Positions 52,601 through 60,027 of a DNA stretch of 64,000 nt are shown piece by piece. The position numbers and the translations under genes are program-made. Below the pieces are notes generated by a model that was not told the DNA's origin, did not search any database, and saw only the letters and a program-made list of their open reading frames with translations. Source of the DNA: Nakamurella sp040546275 (lineage in GTDB: Bacteria; Actinomycetota; Actinomycetes; Mycobacteriales; Nakamurellaceae); contig NZ_JBEPNO010000001.1 in NCBI RefSeq assembly GCF_040546275.1, forward strand, positions 1 through 64,000. The letters run 5' to 3'. Each line of letters opens with the position of its first letter. Within the stretch, counting starts at the first letter, position 1.

Positions 52601-53998
52601 GACCTCGAGCGAGTAGGTGGCGATGCCGTTGATGGTGAACGCGTCCTGCTTGCTCGCCGCACCACCGACCGTCTGCACGCTCTTGAGCACCCGGACATCC
52701 TTGGCGGTGACGGTGTGCGTGTCGTTGTCGCTCACCGCGGTGCCGTTGGCTCCCGTCGGGTCGCTCGGTGTCGGGCCGGTGTAGGTGCCCGAGACGGCGG
52801 CTGAATTGGTGACCACCTGACCGCCCCCGGACTGTCTGGTGGACGCCCCCGTGTTGTTGTCCAGGTTGGCGCCCTGGTCGCCCGACGCCGGGGTGGGCGC
52901 ACCGCCGGGGAACGTCAAGGTGTTGTCCCGCAGCGGAATCGCTGCGACGTAGCGGATCGTGTAGGTCTCGTCCGGTTGTAAGGTCGGCACCGTCCAGGTC
53001 ACCTTGGTGAAGATCCCGATCAACCCGGGAATCGGGTTGTCGACCGTCTGGACGGAGGTGGCCTGGCGGCAGCTGTCCGCCGGTATCCGTCCAACGCCCA
53101 GCGGGCCCGATCCCGGGTACTCGACCGCGCCGCTGTTGTCGGTGGTGCCGCAGGCGAGGTACTCCAGATTCGCCGGTAGGTAGTCGACGACCTGGTTGTT
53201 CGTCGTCGCGTGGTCGCTGTTGTTGATGACCAGCAGGGTGTATACCGAATGGTCCTTGTGCACGCCGCGAAGCAGTTTGCCCTCCGGGCTCGCGTCATCG
53301 GACTTCGTGATGGTGATCGCGGACATCGTGGTGCTGGTCGACCGGGCGGGTCCGATGGCGGTGCTCCCGCTGTCGACCGGAACCCCGGCCGCGGTGAATT
53401 TGGGGACGAGCCGCGGGTTGGTCGAGGCGAAGTCCTGGGCGTTGTTGCCGACCGTCGACCCGACCGGGTAGAGGGTCTGGTCCGGGACCACGAGGTAGTT
53501 CAGGGTCACCGTCCCATCCAACGGAAGATCCGCGACGTTGCTCCAGATCAGGGTCTGCTGCGGGATCAGCGGCGAGCCGGGATTGGGGAAGTGGACCTGT
53601 GCGGTGACCACCTTCGGATCCCCGACGTCGGCCGGGGTCGTCGACCCGGGCTTGTAACTGACTCCGGGGGGAAGGACGTCGCGGAACGCGACGTTGTACT
53701 GCTGCACTGCGTTGGCGGAACCCGACGGGTTGGTAGCCGAAAGCGCATAGGCGACAGGGCTTCCAGCCAGCACTGATCCAGGGCCCGTCTTGTTCAGTCC
53801 GATCGTCGAGGCGGCGGCGGCGGAAGCCTCCGGTGCGTTCACCACCCAAGGCACCACCACCGTGGCAAGCACCAGGGAGACGGCGGCGACCTGGGCGAGC
53901 AGACGTTGCCAGGTGTGCCCGGAAGCGTGCCGCGCCCGGTGGAATGACCTCCCACACCGCCGAACATCCGCCCAGAAGGCACGCCCGACAGCCGTCAT
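43622..53998 (-). CDS. Giant LPXTG-anchored surface protein with about 22 DUF11-like repeats
   Basis: A 3458-residue cell-wall protein. ATG 53998 follows GTGGAGG; a long basic N-region leads into a signal peptide (VAAVSLVLATVVVPWVVNAP, then EASAAA). About 22 repeats of 110-150 residues follow. From about residue 1550 on they are canonical DUF11 units: ADL-I-KSH start, VTNLGPSVS middle, VTDTLPAGTTFVS, GWSC...TC disulfide pair, N-A-V-TP end. The N-terminal repeats are more divergent. A Pro/Thr stalk leads to the sortase signal LPNTG, a membrane helix and an RPGLRRRH tail. It is likely an adhesin or surface fibre. No sortase gene is in the window. Confidence 0.93.
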   Translation of the reverse strand: MTAVGRAFWADVRRCGRSFHRARHASGHTWQRLLAQVAAVSLVLATVVVPWVVNAPEASAAAASTIGLNKTGPGSVLAGSPVAYALSATNPSGSANAVQQYNVAFRDVLPPGVSYKPGSTTPADVGDPKVVTAQVHFPNPGSPLIPQQTLIWSNVADLPLDGTVTLNYLVVPDQTLYPVGSTVGNNAQDFASTNPRLVPKFTAAGVPVDSGSTAIGPARSTSTTMSAITITKSDDASPEGKLLRGVHKDHSVYTLLVINNSDHATTNNQVVDYLPANLEYLACGTTDNSGAVEYPGSGPLGVGRIPADSCRQATSVQTVDNPIPGLIGIFTKVTWTVPTLQPDETYTIRYVAAIPLRDNTLTFPGGAPTPASGDQGANLDNNTGASTRQSGGGQVVTNSAAVSGTYTGPTPSDPTGANGTAVSDNDTHTVTAKDVRVLKSVQTVGGAASKQDAFTINGIATYSLEVDTSEYTSAQGIVLTDQLDNGVCPLVSTSQWATLVAANPSLNGVTGCVDDNRGPTIDAGPAISYRSVTFDPASGVFTMTFSPIANLTDQSSVHITYPARMLPRYPGGGTLAGTETSAGDSFTNTVSLAATTTPIGTSPETGQLAVTDTSSAQLVSGGSAIKKLIKPLPVAPATDYSCAGTGYANPTNPALPAGRTTFALGDLVCFELRVTFATGTFTRNAAVTDFLPQGTTFVAATIGPDNTVPTGQILLDASTATAGSISWALGRTSGNARLLDPGQTFVARVAVRVTDPANPGAVDITGNLMKLRQQNSAGKVVSLRDQVNFAIAPAVRLSVTKGVASINGLPSPENVADTDHQQVKQGDVVDFRIDLSHLGAAATGTDRSVSNIGVWDVLPAPFTCADVTASATFGQECRDAGALNEWHPSVTGRSIIRWTIPGSLAAGGSTRLDYTVTVPQVGPAIDVTNTAYVSSYTADSDDQPDGITYYPAGNIDTDVPVASQQAPAVSDSSDVYTSTASATKTITSAITESGNNGASQAAVGETLTFTIGAVVPAGLTVTSATLADTLPANGLELLNAAHPPTAALAPDASDPGTTTALPGGFSLDPSSGVLTFPASYTNATAIDQLFLLTLTGRFTSAVGGQGDTRDDTAAFAYTPVGGTPASVTRSATSTVVAPLPTLSKSVSPAGPYTAGQSITYQLTAGNTAGRPTAYDNWVLDCVPAGLQVTGYVSGGPAVGSAESPIAGTGTGSGENGCATGTTRIGWHVGDLAGGVSASLFYTVSIEATAAAGKTYLNTANLSGASIAGVRTTPQSPLPDGAREYTASDSQSVKVTTPALSKTAGAGSANVGSTVTFTVTAQIPAEVNLYHAVLRDLLPVGLDAATLTTVSLNCTQTPGTCVLPSNAPTTAASGTGTLATWDLGDLLAQPQVRTITLTYTAALADVPSVIRNAVVTNGASIAWNSTSGGGMPPFIPTDISASATVVVTEPVIHLAKSVSNTTPEPGQTFDYTLTANNRNTGESNVGPAFDVTIKDAIPSGVAIDPSTLPGGTSLSGTNANGSGGTLTWSIPGPLAAGGSATITYHATLAPSAVLGTGGQRNTATVTDVYSQMNSGGRHSTPGTTASRTVTPDFPKIVPSKAAVTTGPAYAGTPFTWQLTLTNAGTGRAYHLTGTDVLPLHWTYRAGSARVTTAGGTPVALEPTIGAATPTDGPTLTWTGLAPLQGNPATAGLAPGQTVTITLDATPGPDAPTSTGTASPNTNTLTATGNDATNATGNAAGQYGTGTGSAVALIAAADVQITKTAGTFTAGGQGSWTLTAKNNGPDTAVGPFNLTDTVPTTLTPPGGTAGAPLTLVSATGPGWSCTTDAGSGAVACTRTDGNEVLAAGRPFPAVAVNVIVPPDAISGSTASNSGTITDRTFDPDTTNNTDSASGTVVTEGDLRITKTLNGTLTAGANAGYTIGVTNLGPSVSLANNGSPIIVTDTLPSGTVFVSAAGTGWSCDVPVSGVLTCRWTTTLAASAGTAPLTVTVRIPADRTSAVVNTAAVAPGDTPDNESSGGVDTATVTTTPDLEADLGVSKVLVGKDTQQIVAGTDRIYELSVTNYGPSDAVGVVVTDTLPAFLSSNGTFTSVSGTWNCFTAGQRVTCSLAGAIAGPGVGSPVTDTVRISVHVADNFDTATNIVNSATVSADTPDPGPTSNTTSDDSAVTGQADLTLDKTITTAAVAGRTMIYRLQVHNLGPSVAVGPTIVIDTLPAGLTFDPANLPAGAGWTCTLTGSATVTCSRAATIGTNASGNNLAAPIDAPVLVDEQTVGTVVNRATVSGPVFDPVPENDTVTRDTPIAELADVSITKTAASATVVAGTDVTYAIGVVNAGPGTARGLSVVDTPDPGLVVTGLSGPGWSCTLATLTCLRDELTVAAGTSTITVTAHPVSSAPTGTQLVNAADLTVTTPHSAGPPAWHGEDTVTAHTLAGVSLTKTHDSTGDPVSAGDPVNFTLTASNAGPSDAGGPITITDALPNGMTYLSNQGPWTCTAAGQVITCTLDGSTPSIPAGGAAPALLLSVAIGSGVLSTSLTNNAAVATGTPQNPAVPVTASDDVPVTTTADLTVVKSHTATATAGQNFDWTLTVTNLGPSVSQANVDNPITVTDTLPAGTTFVSGGSTESGFSCVAGTPAATVICTRTTDLAVNLPAGSQSVAFPIRVAVAPSVRGTVTNTASIAAGATREPTGGIAAADNNTSDPADVATRADLSITKTHADGARAVAGAPFNWTITVTDAGPSDSFAAAGSPITVTDTLPAGVTYSGATSPDFTCAAGAVIGTVLCQATAPLTVGDHPITLTGLIDPITLGDADLNDPTVHTLSNTAEITASTTPDLAGTDTATDVAPLDTRADLAIVKSHEPGATAVPGQQFSWSLMVSNLGPSVSRASLANPITVTDTLPTGVTLISATGDGWECTAVGQLLTCTAGTAAAPADLLLGAASPITVTTAVAVEATGSLNNAATVHPGTTSDPDATDPAGNNTSTDEAVPVGPQADLSIVKSHDAAAVRVGNPITFTLTVANKGPSTARNVVVQDTMPVGLAPLSASAAGWTCTVTGQQVNCTLDSPTGLAPLTAQGGAEQQLTVTATVTKHAYPGVTNVATVSSKTPDPLSANNTTDDPVVVPALDDLSITKTLIGSLVVGQQATYRLTVTNDGPTEAPGVVTVTDQLPTGLTAVSARGVSVVGAQAPGVAAQTSCLIAATISCRLPGSLAAGTTAVIDVTVQVGPSAYPNVTNSATVTAAAQDTNPSNDTSTVTTPVTPLVGLGLTKALVGTGPDADGLLSWRLTVTNSGPNASTAPLTVTDHLPQGLAYRDFNGPADWSCRGAGSAVVCTFAGTLEVRATTAVTIRTTVSASAGTSLVNRATLRASTGPTIAVAAATYFVPPLPPVTTPPTTTAATTTTTTTTVSSTTPISTTPVTTPTRPPGRLPNTGVDLAPMLFIATLLLLAGAALCLSGRPGLRRRH

Positions 53999-54220
53999 TG
54001 GACCTCCACGGATGATGACCCGACGGTGTGACCCCGCGGTCGCTGGTACCAGTTGAACATGTACTCCTGACCACCAGTTGAACACGAGCTCCGCACAACG
54101 CCCTACGAGCCCACAAGCAGGGACCGCGCAATGCGACGGACGAACAAGAAATTGGGGCGTCGCTGGGGCTCGCAGCAGGCGCAACCGGCACTCAGGCGGG
54201 TGGCCGACGCCCGAACGATG

Positions 54221-54453
54221 GGCAACAACCGACAGGTTCTCACCAACCAAGCTCACGCTGGGTAGTGGCGTGCCTCGAAAGGCTGATTCTTCAGCGCTTC
54301 CGGCACGACCGAATGGCCGGATCTGAACGGACGAGCATCGGCGGTCGCGAAGGCCGTGATGCTGAAAATGCTTCGCGGCAAGCTCGAGGCCGATCCCGCG
54401 CAGCCGCGCCCTCTGCTGATCGTTCGCGGAGTCGGCTACCGGTTTCAGGCCTG
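54221..54453 (+). pseudogene. Remnant: DNA-binding domain of an OmpR/KdpE-type regulator
   Basis: One frame reads NNRQVLTNQAHAG, a stop, then after further damage VMLKMLRGKLEADPAQPRP and LLIVRGVGYRFQA before a stop at 54453. This is the end of an OmpR-type winged helix (the VLT..LL..VWG helix, then LR-KLE-DP--PR-L-TVRGVGYRF). Internal stops and missing residues mark it as dead. Confidence 0.6.
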
Positions 54454-54558
54454 AGCCCGGCCAACGGGTTCACCTGCACTCCGATCGACTCCCGCCTTCA
54501 AGACGGCACGCACTGGTTGATGGGTGCGGGCCAGTGGTCGGTTTGACAGGATGCGTCC

Positions 54559-54760
54559 ATGGACGAGAGCCGCACGGAGGCCTTCCAGCGACGGTGTCCT
54601 TGCGGTGGCCATCACGTTGCTGGTGCTGGATCTGCATGTCGAGGCCACCGGTGAGGGGAGTCTGGCTGGTCAGCTCGGGCGCAACCGGCCCAACTTTGCC
54701 GCCTAACTGGTGAGCCTCTTCGTTGCCGTTCACCACCTCTACCCTGGCTACTTTTCTTGC
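54559..54760 (+). pseudogene. Remnant of a TMEM175-like potassium channel
   Basis: MDESRTEAF, then after a one-base shift SDGVLAVAITLLVLDLHVE, is the hallmark first helix of the TMEM175/DUF1211 channel family (RLEAFSDGVFAVAITLLVLDL). The frame then reads NFAA-stop-LVSLFVA, where a TAA (54704-54706) replaces the usual Tyr codon. Frameshift plus stop make it a pseudogene; its later helices are unrecognisable. Confidence 0.65.
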
Positions 54761-55453
54761 CGGCGGCGGTGCCGACGCTCGGTAGGCCGTTCTGCTCTGC
54801 GGCATCTCCAACATCGGAATGGCCTTCAGCTACCGCGATGCTCCGCCGGGTGATCGACCGCGTTCATGGTCGCCTCGGCAGCCACCATCACTGACCTTGT
54901 CACCGACATCTTGAAACCGCTGATCGGCCTTGAGCGACCGCCGTCGTTGAGCATGGTGTGTTGGTCACCTCTGCGTCATCGCCCGCCGCGTCTACCGTCG
55001 ACGACCGACCAACGATAGGAGCAGGAGTGGTTCTGCCCAGTCGGCCCGCCGGTCGGTCCTGCCGTCGACGATGCCTGGGCTGGGTCTGCTGAATCGGGAT
55101 GACGGTCCGGGCCGGAGATCGACCTCAGCGAGGCGCTGGTTCTACGCCTGGCCGAACCGAAGCGTCCTCCATTACCGTCGGCCACACCCATCATCACGCA
55201 GGCCATCTTTTGCGTATTCCGTTGGCGACGATGAAAAGTCGCGTTCCGAGCCGACCCCAACGGGAACATGTTTCACGCGGAGAGCTGCCGGCGTCCCATC
55301 GCCGCGTCGGTCGGCGGCATAGGCGACCACACTGTATTCCGCACCGCGATCAGCATTACCGCTCCGGCGACCCCGCCCGGTGCTTCTCCGCAGGCGAATG
55401 CTGACATCTATTCGTCGGCCCCCTCGGGCGAGACCCGGCGCACAGCAATAGAT
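54761..55453. other. Gene-free decayed stretch
   Basis: About 690 bases in which no frame reads like a protein; probably the eroded remainder of the channel pseudogene and flanking DNA. Confidence 0.4.
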
Positions 55454-55921
55454 CTATCTCACAGAGGGTGCCGCGCCGTCGGAGACCGCCTGAGCCCCCG
55501 GGCTCGGAAGCAGAAAGGCCCGCGTTGACCATGCTTCGGCCACTTGTCGAGCTGCGGGTAGGTGGTGGGGTGGGACGACGAGAACGAGGTTGCGGTCGTG
55601 GTCGCTGTACTGGGTGTCGATGTTGACGCCGGCGTCGGCCATCAGACGGGTGAGTGTGCCGAGTTGTCCGGGGGTTCCCTGGTCGAGACGGAGCCTCACC
55701 ACGTCGGAGATCGACGCCACGGGGAGGCCGGCGCCGAAGAGGGTAACGGCGGCGGTGTCTGCGTCGGAGATCAGGAAGTGGGCGATGCCGATCTCGGCGT
55801 GCGCGAAGACGCCTCCCCCTTCGATGCTGACGCTGGCGCGGCCCATCGTTTCTCCGAATTCGGCGAGTGCGCCGGGTCGGTTCGGCAGGTGCACGCAGAT
55901 GTCGCGGAGTTCGCCTTTCAT
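55454..55921 (-). CDS. Tandem ACT-domain protein
   Basis: A 155-residue protein starting at ATG 55921, overlapping the OsmC stop. The first ACT-like unit is CVHLPNRPGALAEFGETMGR, and AGVNIDTQYSDHDRNLVLVV in the second unit resembles the amino-acid-binding ACT fold. Such stand-alone ACT proteins may sense small ligands. It is co-transcribed with the OsmC-like gene. The last 25 residues are outside the domain. Confidence 0.78.
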   Translation of the reverse strand: MKGELRDICVHLPNRPGALAEFGETMGRASVSIEGGGVFAHAEIGIAHFLISDADTAAVTLFGAGLPVASISDVVRLRLDQGTPGQLGTLTRLMADAGVNIDTQYSDHDRNLVLVVPPHHLPAARQVAEAWSTRAFLLPSPGAQAVSDGAAPSVR

Positions 55922-56385
55922 GCGGTGACGACCGTGGGTTGGACGATGACGTCGGAATTGAGGGTGTTGGCGATGTAGCAGCCGTGGTGCGCTTCTTGGA
56001 CGAGTGGCTCGACCAGAGCGTGGTCGGTGTCGGTGGCGACGGTGATGACCGGTCGCAGCAGGATGTGGGTGATGCGCATCGGCTGCCCGGTGTCGCTCAT
56101 CTCGCCGTGGGCGTCGTCGTCGTAGTCGAGGATTTCCAGGTGGTGCAGGGCCGCGACGGACAGGAAGGACAGCAGTTGGCAGGAGCTGGCGGCCATCACC
56201 AGCAGTTGCTCGGGGTTCAGGTACGCGGGGTCGCCGCGGAAGTGGGGGTCGGCGCTGAGCGGGACTTCGGGGGCGGGCGGCGCGACGGCTCGATGAAACC
56301 GCGTGTAGTTGCGGTATCCGGACTTGGTGCTGCCGGTCCAGAGGACGTGTGCGTGGTAGGTGTGCCGGTTCGTCGTCGTGGTCAT
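55918..56385 (-). CDS. OsmC/Ohr-family protein
   Basis: A 155-residue OsmC-fold protein. PEQLLVMAASSCQLLSFLSV carries the first reactive Cys and EAHHGCYIANTL the second; the pair reduces organic or lipid hydroperoxides in this family. Start ATG 56385. It is coupled to the ACT gene by ATGA and divergent from an ArsR-type regulator gene 65 bases away, which probably controls it. Confidence 0.88.
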   Translation of the reverse strand: MTTTTNRHTYHAHVLWTGSTKSGYRNYTRFHRAVAPPAPEVPLSADPHFRGDPAYLNPEQLLVMAASSCQLLSFLSVAALHHLEILDYDDDAHGEMSDTGQPMRITHILLRPVITVATDTDHALVEPLVQEAHHGCYIANTLNSDVIVQPTVVTA

Positions 56386-56450
56386 CTGGCCACGGTAGGA
56401 CCGGAACGGTTCGGTGAGCGCCGAAAGGTGCCGGTCGTAGGGTGGGTCGT

Positions 56451-57131
56451 ATGAGCCGCGATTTCACCGGGATCGGGCGGGCCTTGGCCGCGCTGGCCCG
56501 TTCGAAGATTCTGGATCTGTTGATGGACGGATCGGCCCGCCCGGCCGGTGAACTGTCCGCCGCCGCCGGGGTGGGCGCCTCCGCGACCAGCGAACACTTG
56601 GCTGTGCTGCTGGAGGCGGGGCTGCTCAGCTGCGTCATCACCGGTCGGCAGCGGTTCTACCGGATCGCGACGCCGTCGATCGCGGCCGCGGTGGAGCACA
56701 TCGGCCGGTTGTGCCCGGAGCTGCCGGTCAGCTCGTTGCGTCTATCCAGGGCCCAGCGCGATCTGGCGCAGGCTCGGCTGTGCTACGACCATCTCGCCGG
56801 CCGGGTCGCGGTATTGCTGACCGACAGCTACCTGGATCGCCGATGGCTCGAAACAGAAAGTCTGGCGTTGACCGAGGCCGGTGAGCGAGGCTTCCTCGAG
56901 CTGGGGGTCGACATCGCGGCGCTGCGAGCGGGTCGACGTCAACTCTGTCGGTCGTGTCCGGATTGGACGGAGCGACGACCCCACCTGGCCGGCTCGCTCG
57001 GAGCCGCCGTGGCGGAGCTGTTCCAGCAGAGGGCATGGGCGCACCGGCGCGGCTCCGGACGTGGCCTGATCATCACCGACATCGGTGTTGTCGCCCTCGA
57101 GAAGCAACTCGGCGTTCACCTGCCCGCCTGA
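56451..57131 (+). CDS. ArsR-family regulator
   Basis: A 226-residue protein with an N-terminal ArsR winged helix (LAALARSKILDLLMDGSARP, GVGASATSEHLAVLLEAGLL, GRQRFYRIATP) at residues 10-80 and a 140-residue C-terminal region with three Cys (LCYDH, LCRSC). This longer layout is seen in some actinomycete ArsR proteins. The start is ATG 56451 (an in-frame GTG at 56442 is possible). It is divergent from the OsmC-ACT pair; redox or metal sensing through the Cys residues is a guess. Confidence 0.85.
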   Translation: MSRDFTGIGRALAALARSKILDLLMDGSARPAGELSAAAGVGASATSEHLAVLLEAGLLSCVITGRQRFYRIATPSIAAAVEHIGRLCPELPVSSLRLSRAQRDLAQARLCYDHLAGRVAVLLTDSYLDRRWLETESLALTEAGERGFLELGVDIAALRAGRRQLCRSCPDWTERRPHLAGSLGAAVAELFQQRAWAHRRGSGRGLIITDIGVVALEKQLGVHLPA

Positions 57132-57553
57132 CCTGCGCGAAGGTGAGTCGGTCCACGACCCTGGCGCAGACTCGTTCCCGCACCCCCCGCGCCTGACTCA
57201 GCCCCGAAACAAGCGCCCCGACGGACACCTCGACGTAGAACGAGGGCACCGGGCGGGGGAGTCGTGGGTTGTCCAGCCGGGCCGGGTCTGAAGCCGCCCT
57301 AATTATCTGTGGTTCGTTTCCCTGCTGTTCTCATTCCGTTGGCCGGATGGTCGAGCGTGCTTCTTATCGTCGGCTCAATGATGATTCACAGGTTGGCACG
57401 CGTGAGTCCGACGTGTGGCCCGCTGAACCCACAAGCTGGTATCCGTGCGAGATGTGCTGCTGTGGCGGTACTCCCGGGCAACTGCGGCAACGCGGTGCAG
57501 AGGACCCGGCAGATCGAACGGCACCGGCTCTTTCGGAGCGTTGATCGGCGGCT
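57132..57553. other. Gene-free stretch
   Basis: About 420 bases without a supportable gene; base composition becomes less GC-rich toward 57550. Confidence 0.4.
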
Positions 57554-57640
57554 TTGTCAGACAATACAACTCAATACGGACATTAATACCGTTTCAGGTT
57601 TGATGGACATCAAGGGTTTTATGGACATCAAGGAGTGCAC
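57554..57640 (+). promoter_or_regulatory. Promoter/leader region of the ABC-phosphoesterase operon
   Basis: An AT-richer stretch with an 11-base inverted repeat TTGTCAGACAA (57554-57564), whose TTGTCA could also be a -35 element. Two direct copies of ATGGACATCAAGG (57603-57615 and 57621-57633) repeat at an 18-base period. The repeats lie in a 15-codon frame starting at ATG 57603, MDIKGFMDIKECTCR, which ends at 57650 inside the ABC gene. The second copy supplies the AAGGAG ribosome site for the ATG at 57641. This may be a coupled leader or a tandem regulator site. Confidence 0.45.
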
Positions 57641-58648
57641 ATGCAGATAGGCCCCGCCGTGCGTGCACGCGGTATCGTCAAGTCTTTTGGTGCTGTCATC
57701 GCACTGGACGGCGTGGACATTGACATCGCCGAAGGCCACGTCCATGGCCTGGTCGGCCCGAATGGCGCCGGCAAGACGACTCTGCTGGGCCTGCTCCTCG
57801 GCCTGGCCGTGGCTGACAGCGGAACGCTGGAGGTGCTGGGCCGGCCGGTGCGCCGCGCGCTCGCCCTGCCCGACGGTGTTGCGGGCTTCGTCGACGGGCC
57901 GGGTCTCTATCCCTCGCTGACCGCACGGCAGAACCTTGTTGCCCTGGCGTCGCTGCGCGGCGACCGCAAGCCCGGCATCGACGATGCCCTTGACACTGTT
58001 GGCCTGACGGACGTCGCAGACGACCGCGTGCGTGGCTTCTCCCTCGGCATGCGTCAGCGCCTCGGGCTCGCCGCCGCCCTGCTGTCCCGGCCGCGTCTTC
58101 TCGTGCTCGATGAACCGGCCAATGGCCTCGACGCCGCCGGGACCCGCCACGTCCACCGGGTACTGGGTCGCCTCGCGGCCGGCGGCGCGTCGGTGGTGAT
58201 GTCCAGCCATCGCATGGATGACCTGACGGCCCTGTGCACCGAGGTCAGTCTGCTGGCCAGTGGCCGGGTGGTGTTCTCCGGGCCGGTGAGCAAGCTCGCC
58301 GCGGAGACCGGAGCGATCGACTACCGGCTGCGCACGTCCGACGGCGCTGCCGCCCGGCGGCTTGCCGAGAGCACTCCGACTGTCCGGGTGCTCCCCGACG
58401 ACGACCTGCTGCAGCGTCAGGACGCCCAGGCCCTGCTCGTCCGGGGGTCTGTCGCGTCATTGGACGACCTCGTCGCCCGACTTGTCGGCCTTGGAGTGGC
58501 CGTCCGCGAGCTCTGCCCGGTCGTGTCGCCCCTCGAGGCCGCCTACCTCGCCCTGACCGGGACCGAGGAGGACCGCGGCGGCGACGGCCCGCCATCGTCG
58601 CCAGGCCAGGGGTCCGATGACCGAACCGACGACGGGATCAACCGGTGA
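57641..58648 (+). CDS. ABC transporter ATPase (drug/lantibiotic exporter type)
   Basis: A 335-residue ATPase: Walker A GPNGAGKTTLLG at about residue 40, Q-loop GFVDGPGLYPSLTARQNL, signature FSLGMRQRLGLAAALL, Walker B LLVLDEPANGLD, and SSHRMDDL H-loop. The C-terminal 100 residues are an accessory region. The pattern is that of ABC-2 exporters of the BcrA/CcmA class. ATG 57641 follows AAGGAG. It overlaps the permease gene by GTGA. Confidence 0.9.
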   Translation: MQIGPAVRARGIVKSFGAVIALDGVDIDIAEGHVHGLVGPNGAGKTTLLGLLLGLAVADSGTLEVLGRPVRRALALPDGVAGFVDGPGLYPSLTARQNLVALASLRGDRKPGIDDALDTVGLTDVADDRVRGFSLGMRQRLGLAAALLSRPRLLVLDEPANGLDAAGTRHVHRVLGRLAAGGASVVMSSHRMDDLTALCTEVSLLASGRVVFSGPVSKLAAETGAIDYRLRTSDGAAARRLAESTPTVRVLPDDDLLQRQDAQALLVRGSVASLDDLVARLVGLGVAVRELCPVVSPLEAAYLALTGTEEDRGGDGPPSSPGQGSDDRTDDGINR

Positions 58649-60024
58649 CTGCCCAGACCGACGCCCTGCCTGGCGAGGCGGCGACGCTTCCGCGGCCCGA
58701 TGCCGCGCCCGCCCCGCTGTGGCGTGGCTACCGTTTCGAGCTGGTGAAGCTGTTGTCGCAGTGGCGACTTCGAGTCGTAGCCCTTGTCTGCTGGCTGGGG
58801 CCCGGGTTGGTGGTGGCCGTCATCAGCACAGCGACCACGTTGCCGACCGACACCGTTTTCGGGCGCTGGATGGGCCAGACCGGGTGGGCCGGGTCGCTGG
58901 TGGTGCTGTCTTTCGCGTGCGCGTGGGTGTTGCCGCTGCTGACCTCGCTGGTCGCCGGCGACGTGTTCGCCGCGGAGGACCGGCAGGGGACCTGGCGGCA
59001 CCTGCTGGTAGCCGTGCGCTCACCGCGAAGGATCTTCCTCGCCAAGGCACTCGCCAGCCTCACGGTGGTGCTTGCCCTCGTCGTTGGCCTCGCGGTGTCC
59101 AGTGTCGTCGGCGGCCTTGCGGCAGTCGGCGGCCGGCCTTTGGTCGGGCTGGACGGCCAGGTGCTGTCACCCGGCCACGCCGCGATGTCGGTGATGCTCG
59201 CCTGGGCGGTGGTGCTGGCACCGACCCTGGCCTTCTCCGCGGTCGGTCTGCTCGGTTCCGTCATGTTCGGGCGGTCGCCGATGGGTCTGCTGACACCGGT
59301 GGCGCTCGCGTTCGTGCTCGCCCTTGCCCAGCTGCTGCCGCTGCCCGTCCTGCTGCGCATCGCCCTACCCAGTTGGTCGTTCCTGGCCTGGCGGGGGTTG
59401 TTCACCGAGCCGGCACAGATCGGGCCCATCGTGGCCGGCGTGGTCGTCGACCTGGTGTGGGCGCTGCTGGCCGCGGTCCTGGCCTACGCGGTGTTCGTGC
59501 GCCGTGACTTCACCGACCCTGCCTACGACGGCGCGGGGCCTCGTACGGTCTTGTCGACCCTCGCTCCGCTGGCCGTGCTGGTGGCCGTCAGCGTGGCCGT
59601 GCTCGCCGCGGTGACTCCGACGTCGGGGTCGGGCATCGACCGGCCGAAGCTCGAACGCTCCCTCGCGACCGCCTACGGACATCTGTACCGGCTGCAGACG
59701 CGGGAGCTCGCCCGACCGGACGTGCCCGAGGCGCAGTTGAACGTCGGCGCGTCGTGCGACAAGGGTGGCGACCTCGTCGAGGACGCCGGACCCGGGAACG
59801 ACTGGCGTTGCGTCGTCACCTGGCACATTCCTGGCGCCACGGCCGTCGGCTCGGCGGTCTACCAGCTCGACGCGACGCCCGACGGGCGTTACGTCGCCGA
59901 CGGGGACGGTCCCCAGTCGGTCAACGGATTCTTCCAGGTGCGGACCCCTACGGGTGACGTACCGAATCCGCTATGGCAGTTCGACGGCTCCGTCGATCTG
60001 TTCACCGCCACCACGAAGGGTTGA
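58645..60024 (+). CDS. ABC-2 permease with an extracellular C-terminal domain
   Basis: A 459-residue protein from GTG 58645. Six membrane helices lie within residues 30-330 (first VVALVCWLGPGLVVAVISTA; last VLSTLAPLAVLVAVSVAVLA), with EDRQGTWRHLLVAVRSPRRI as the ABC-2 coupling region. After the last helix about 125 residues follow, probably outside: TPTSGSGIDRPKLERSLATA, two Cys (GASCDKG, DWRCVV) and a strand-rich tail. Ordinary ABC-2 permeases lack this, so the domain may bind the exported substrate or the next gene product. Confidence 0.85.
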   Translation: MTAQTDALPGEAATLPRPDAAPAPLWRGYRFELVKLLSQWRLRVVALVCWLGPGLVVAVISTATTLPTDTVFGRWMGQTGWAGSLVVLSFACAWVLPLLTSLVAGDVFAAEDRQGTWRHLLVAVRSPRRIFLAKALASLTVVLALVVGLAVSSVVGGLAAVGGRPLVGLDGQVLSPGHAAMSVMLAWAVVLAPTLAFSAVGLLGSVMFGRSPMGLLTPVALAFVLALAQLLPLPVLLRIALPSWSFLAWRGLFTEPAQIGPIVAGVVVDLVWALLAAVLAYAVFVRRDFTDPAYDGAGPRTVLSTLAPLAVLVAVSVAVLAAVTPTSGSGIDRPKLERSLATAYGHLYRLQTRELARPDVPEAQLNVGASCDKGGDLVEDAGPGNDWRCVVTWHIPGATAVGSAVYQLDATPDGRYVADGDGPQSVNGFFQVRTPTGDVPNPLWQFDGSVDLFTATTKG

Positions 60025-60027
60025 ACC

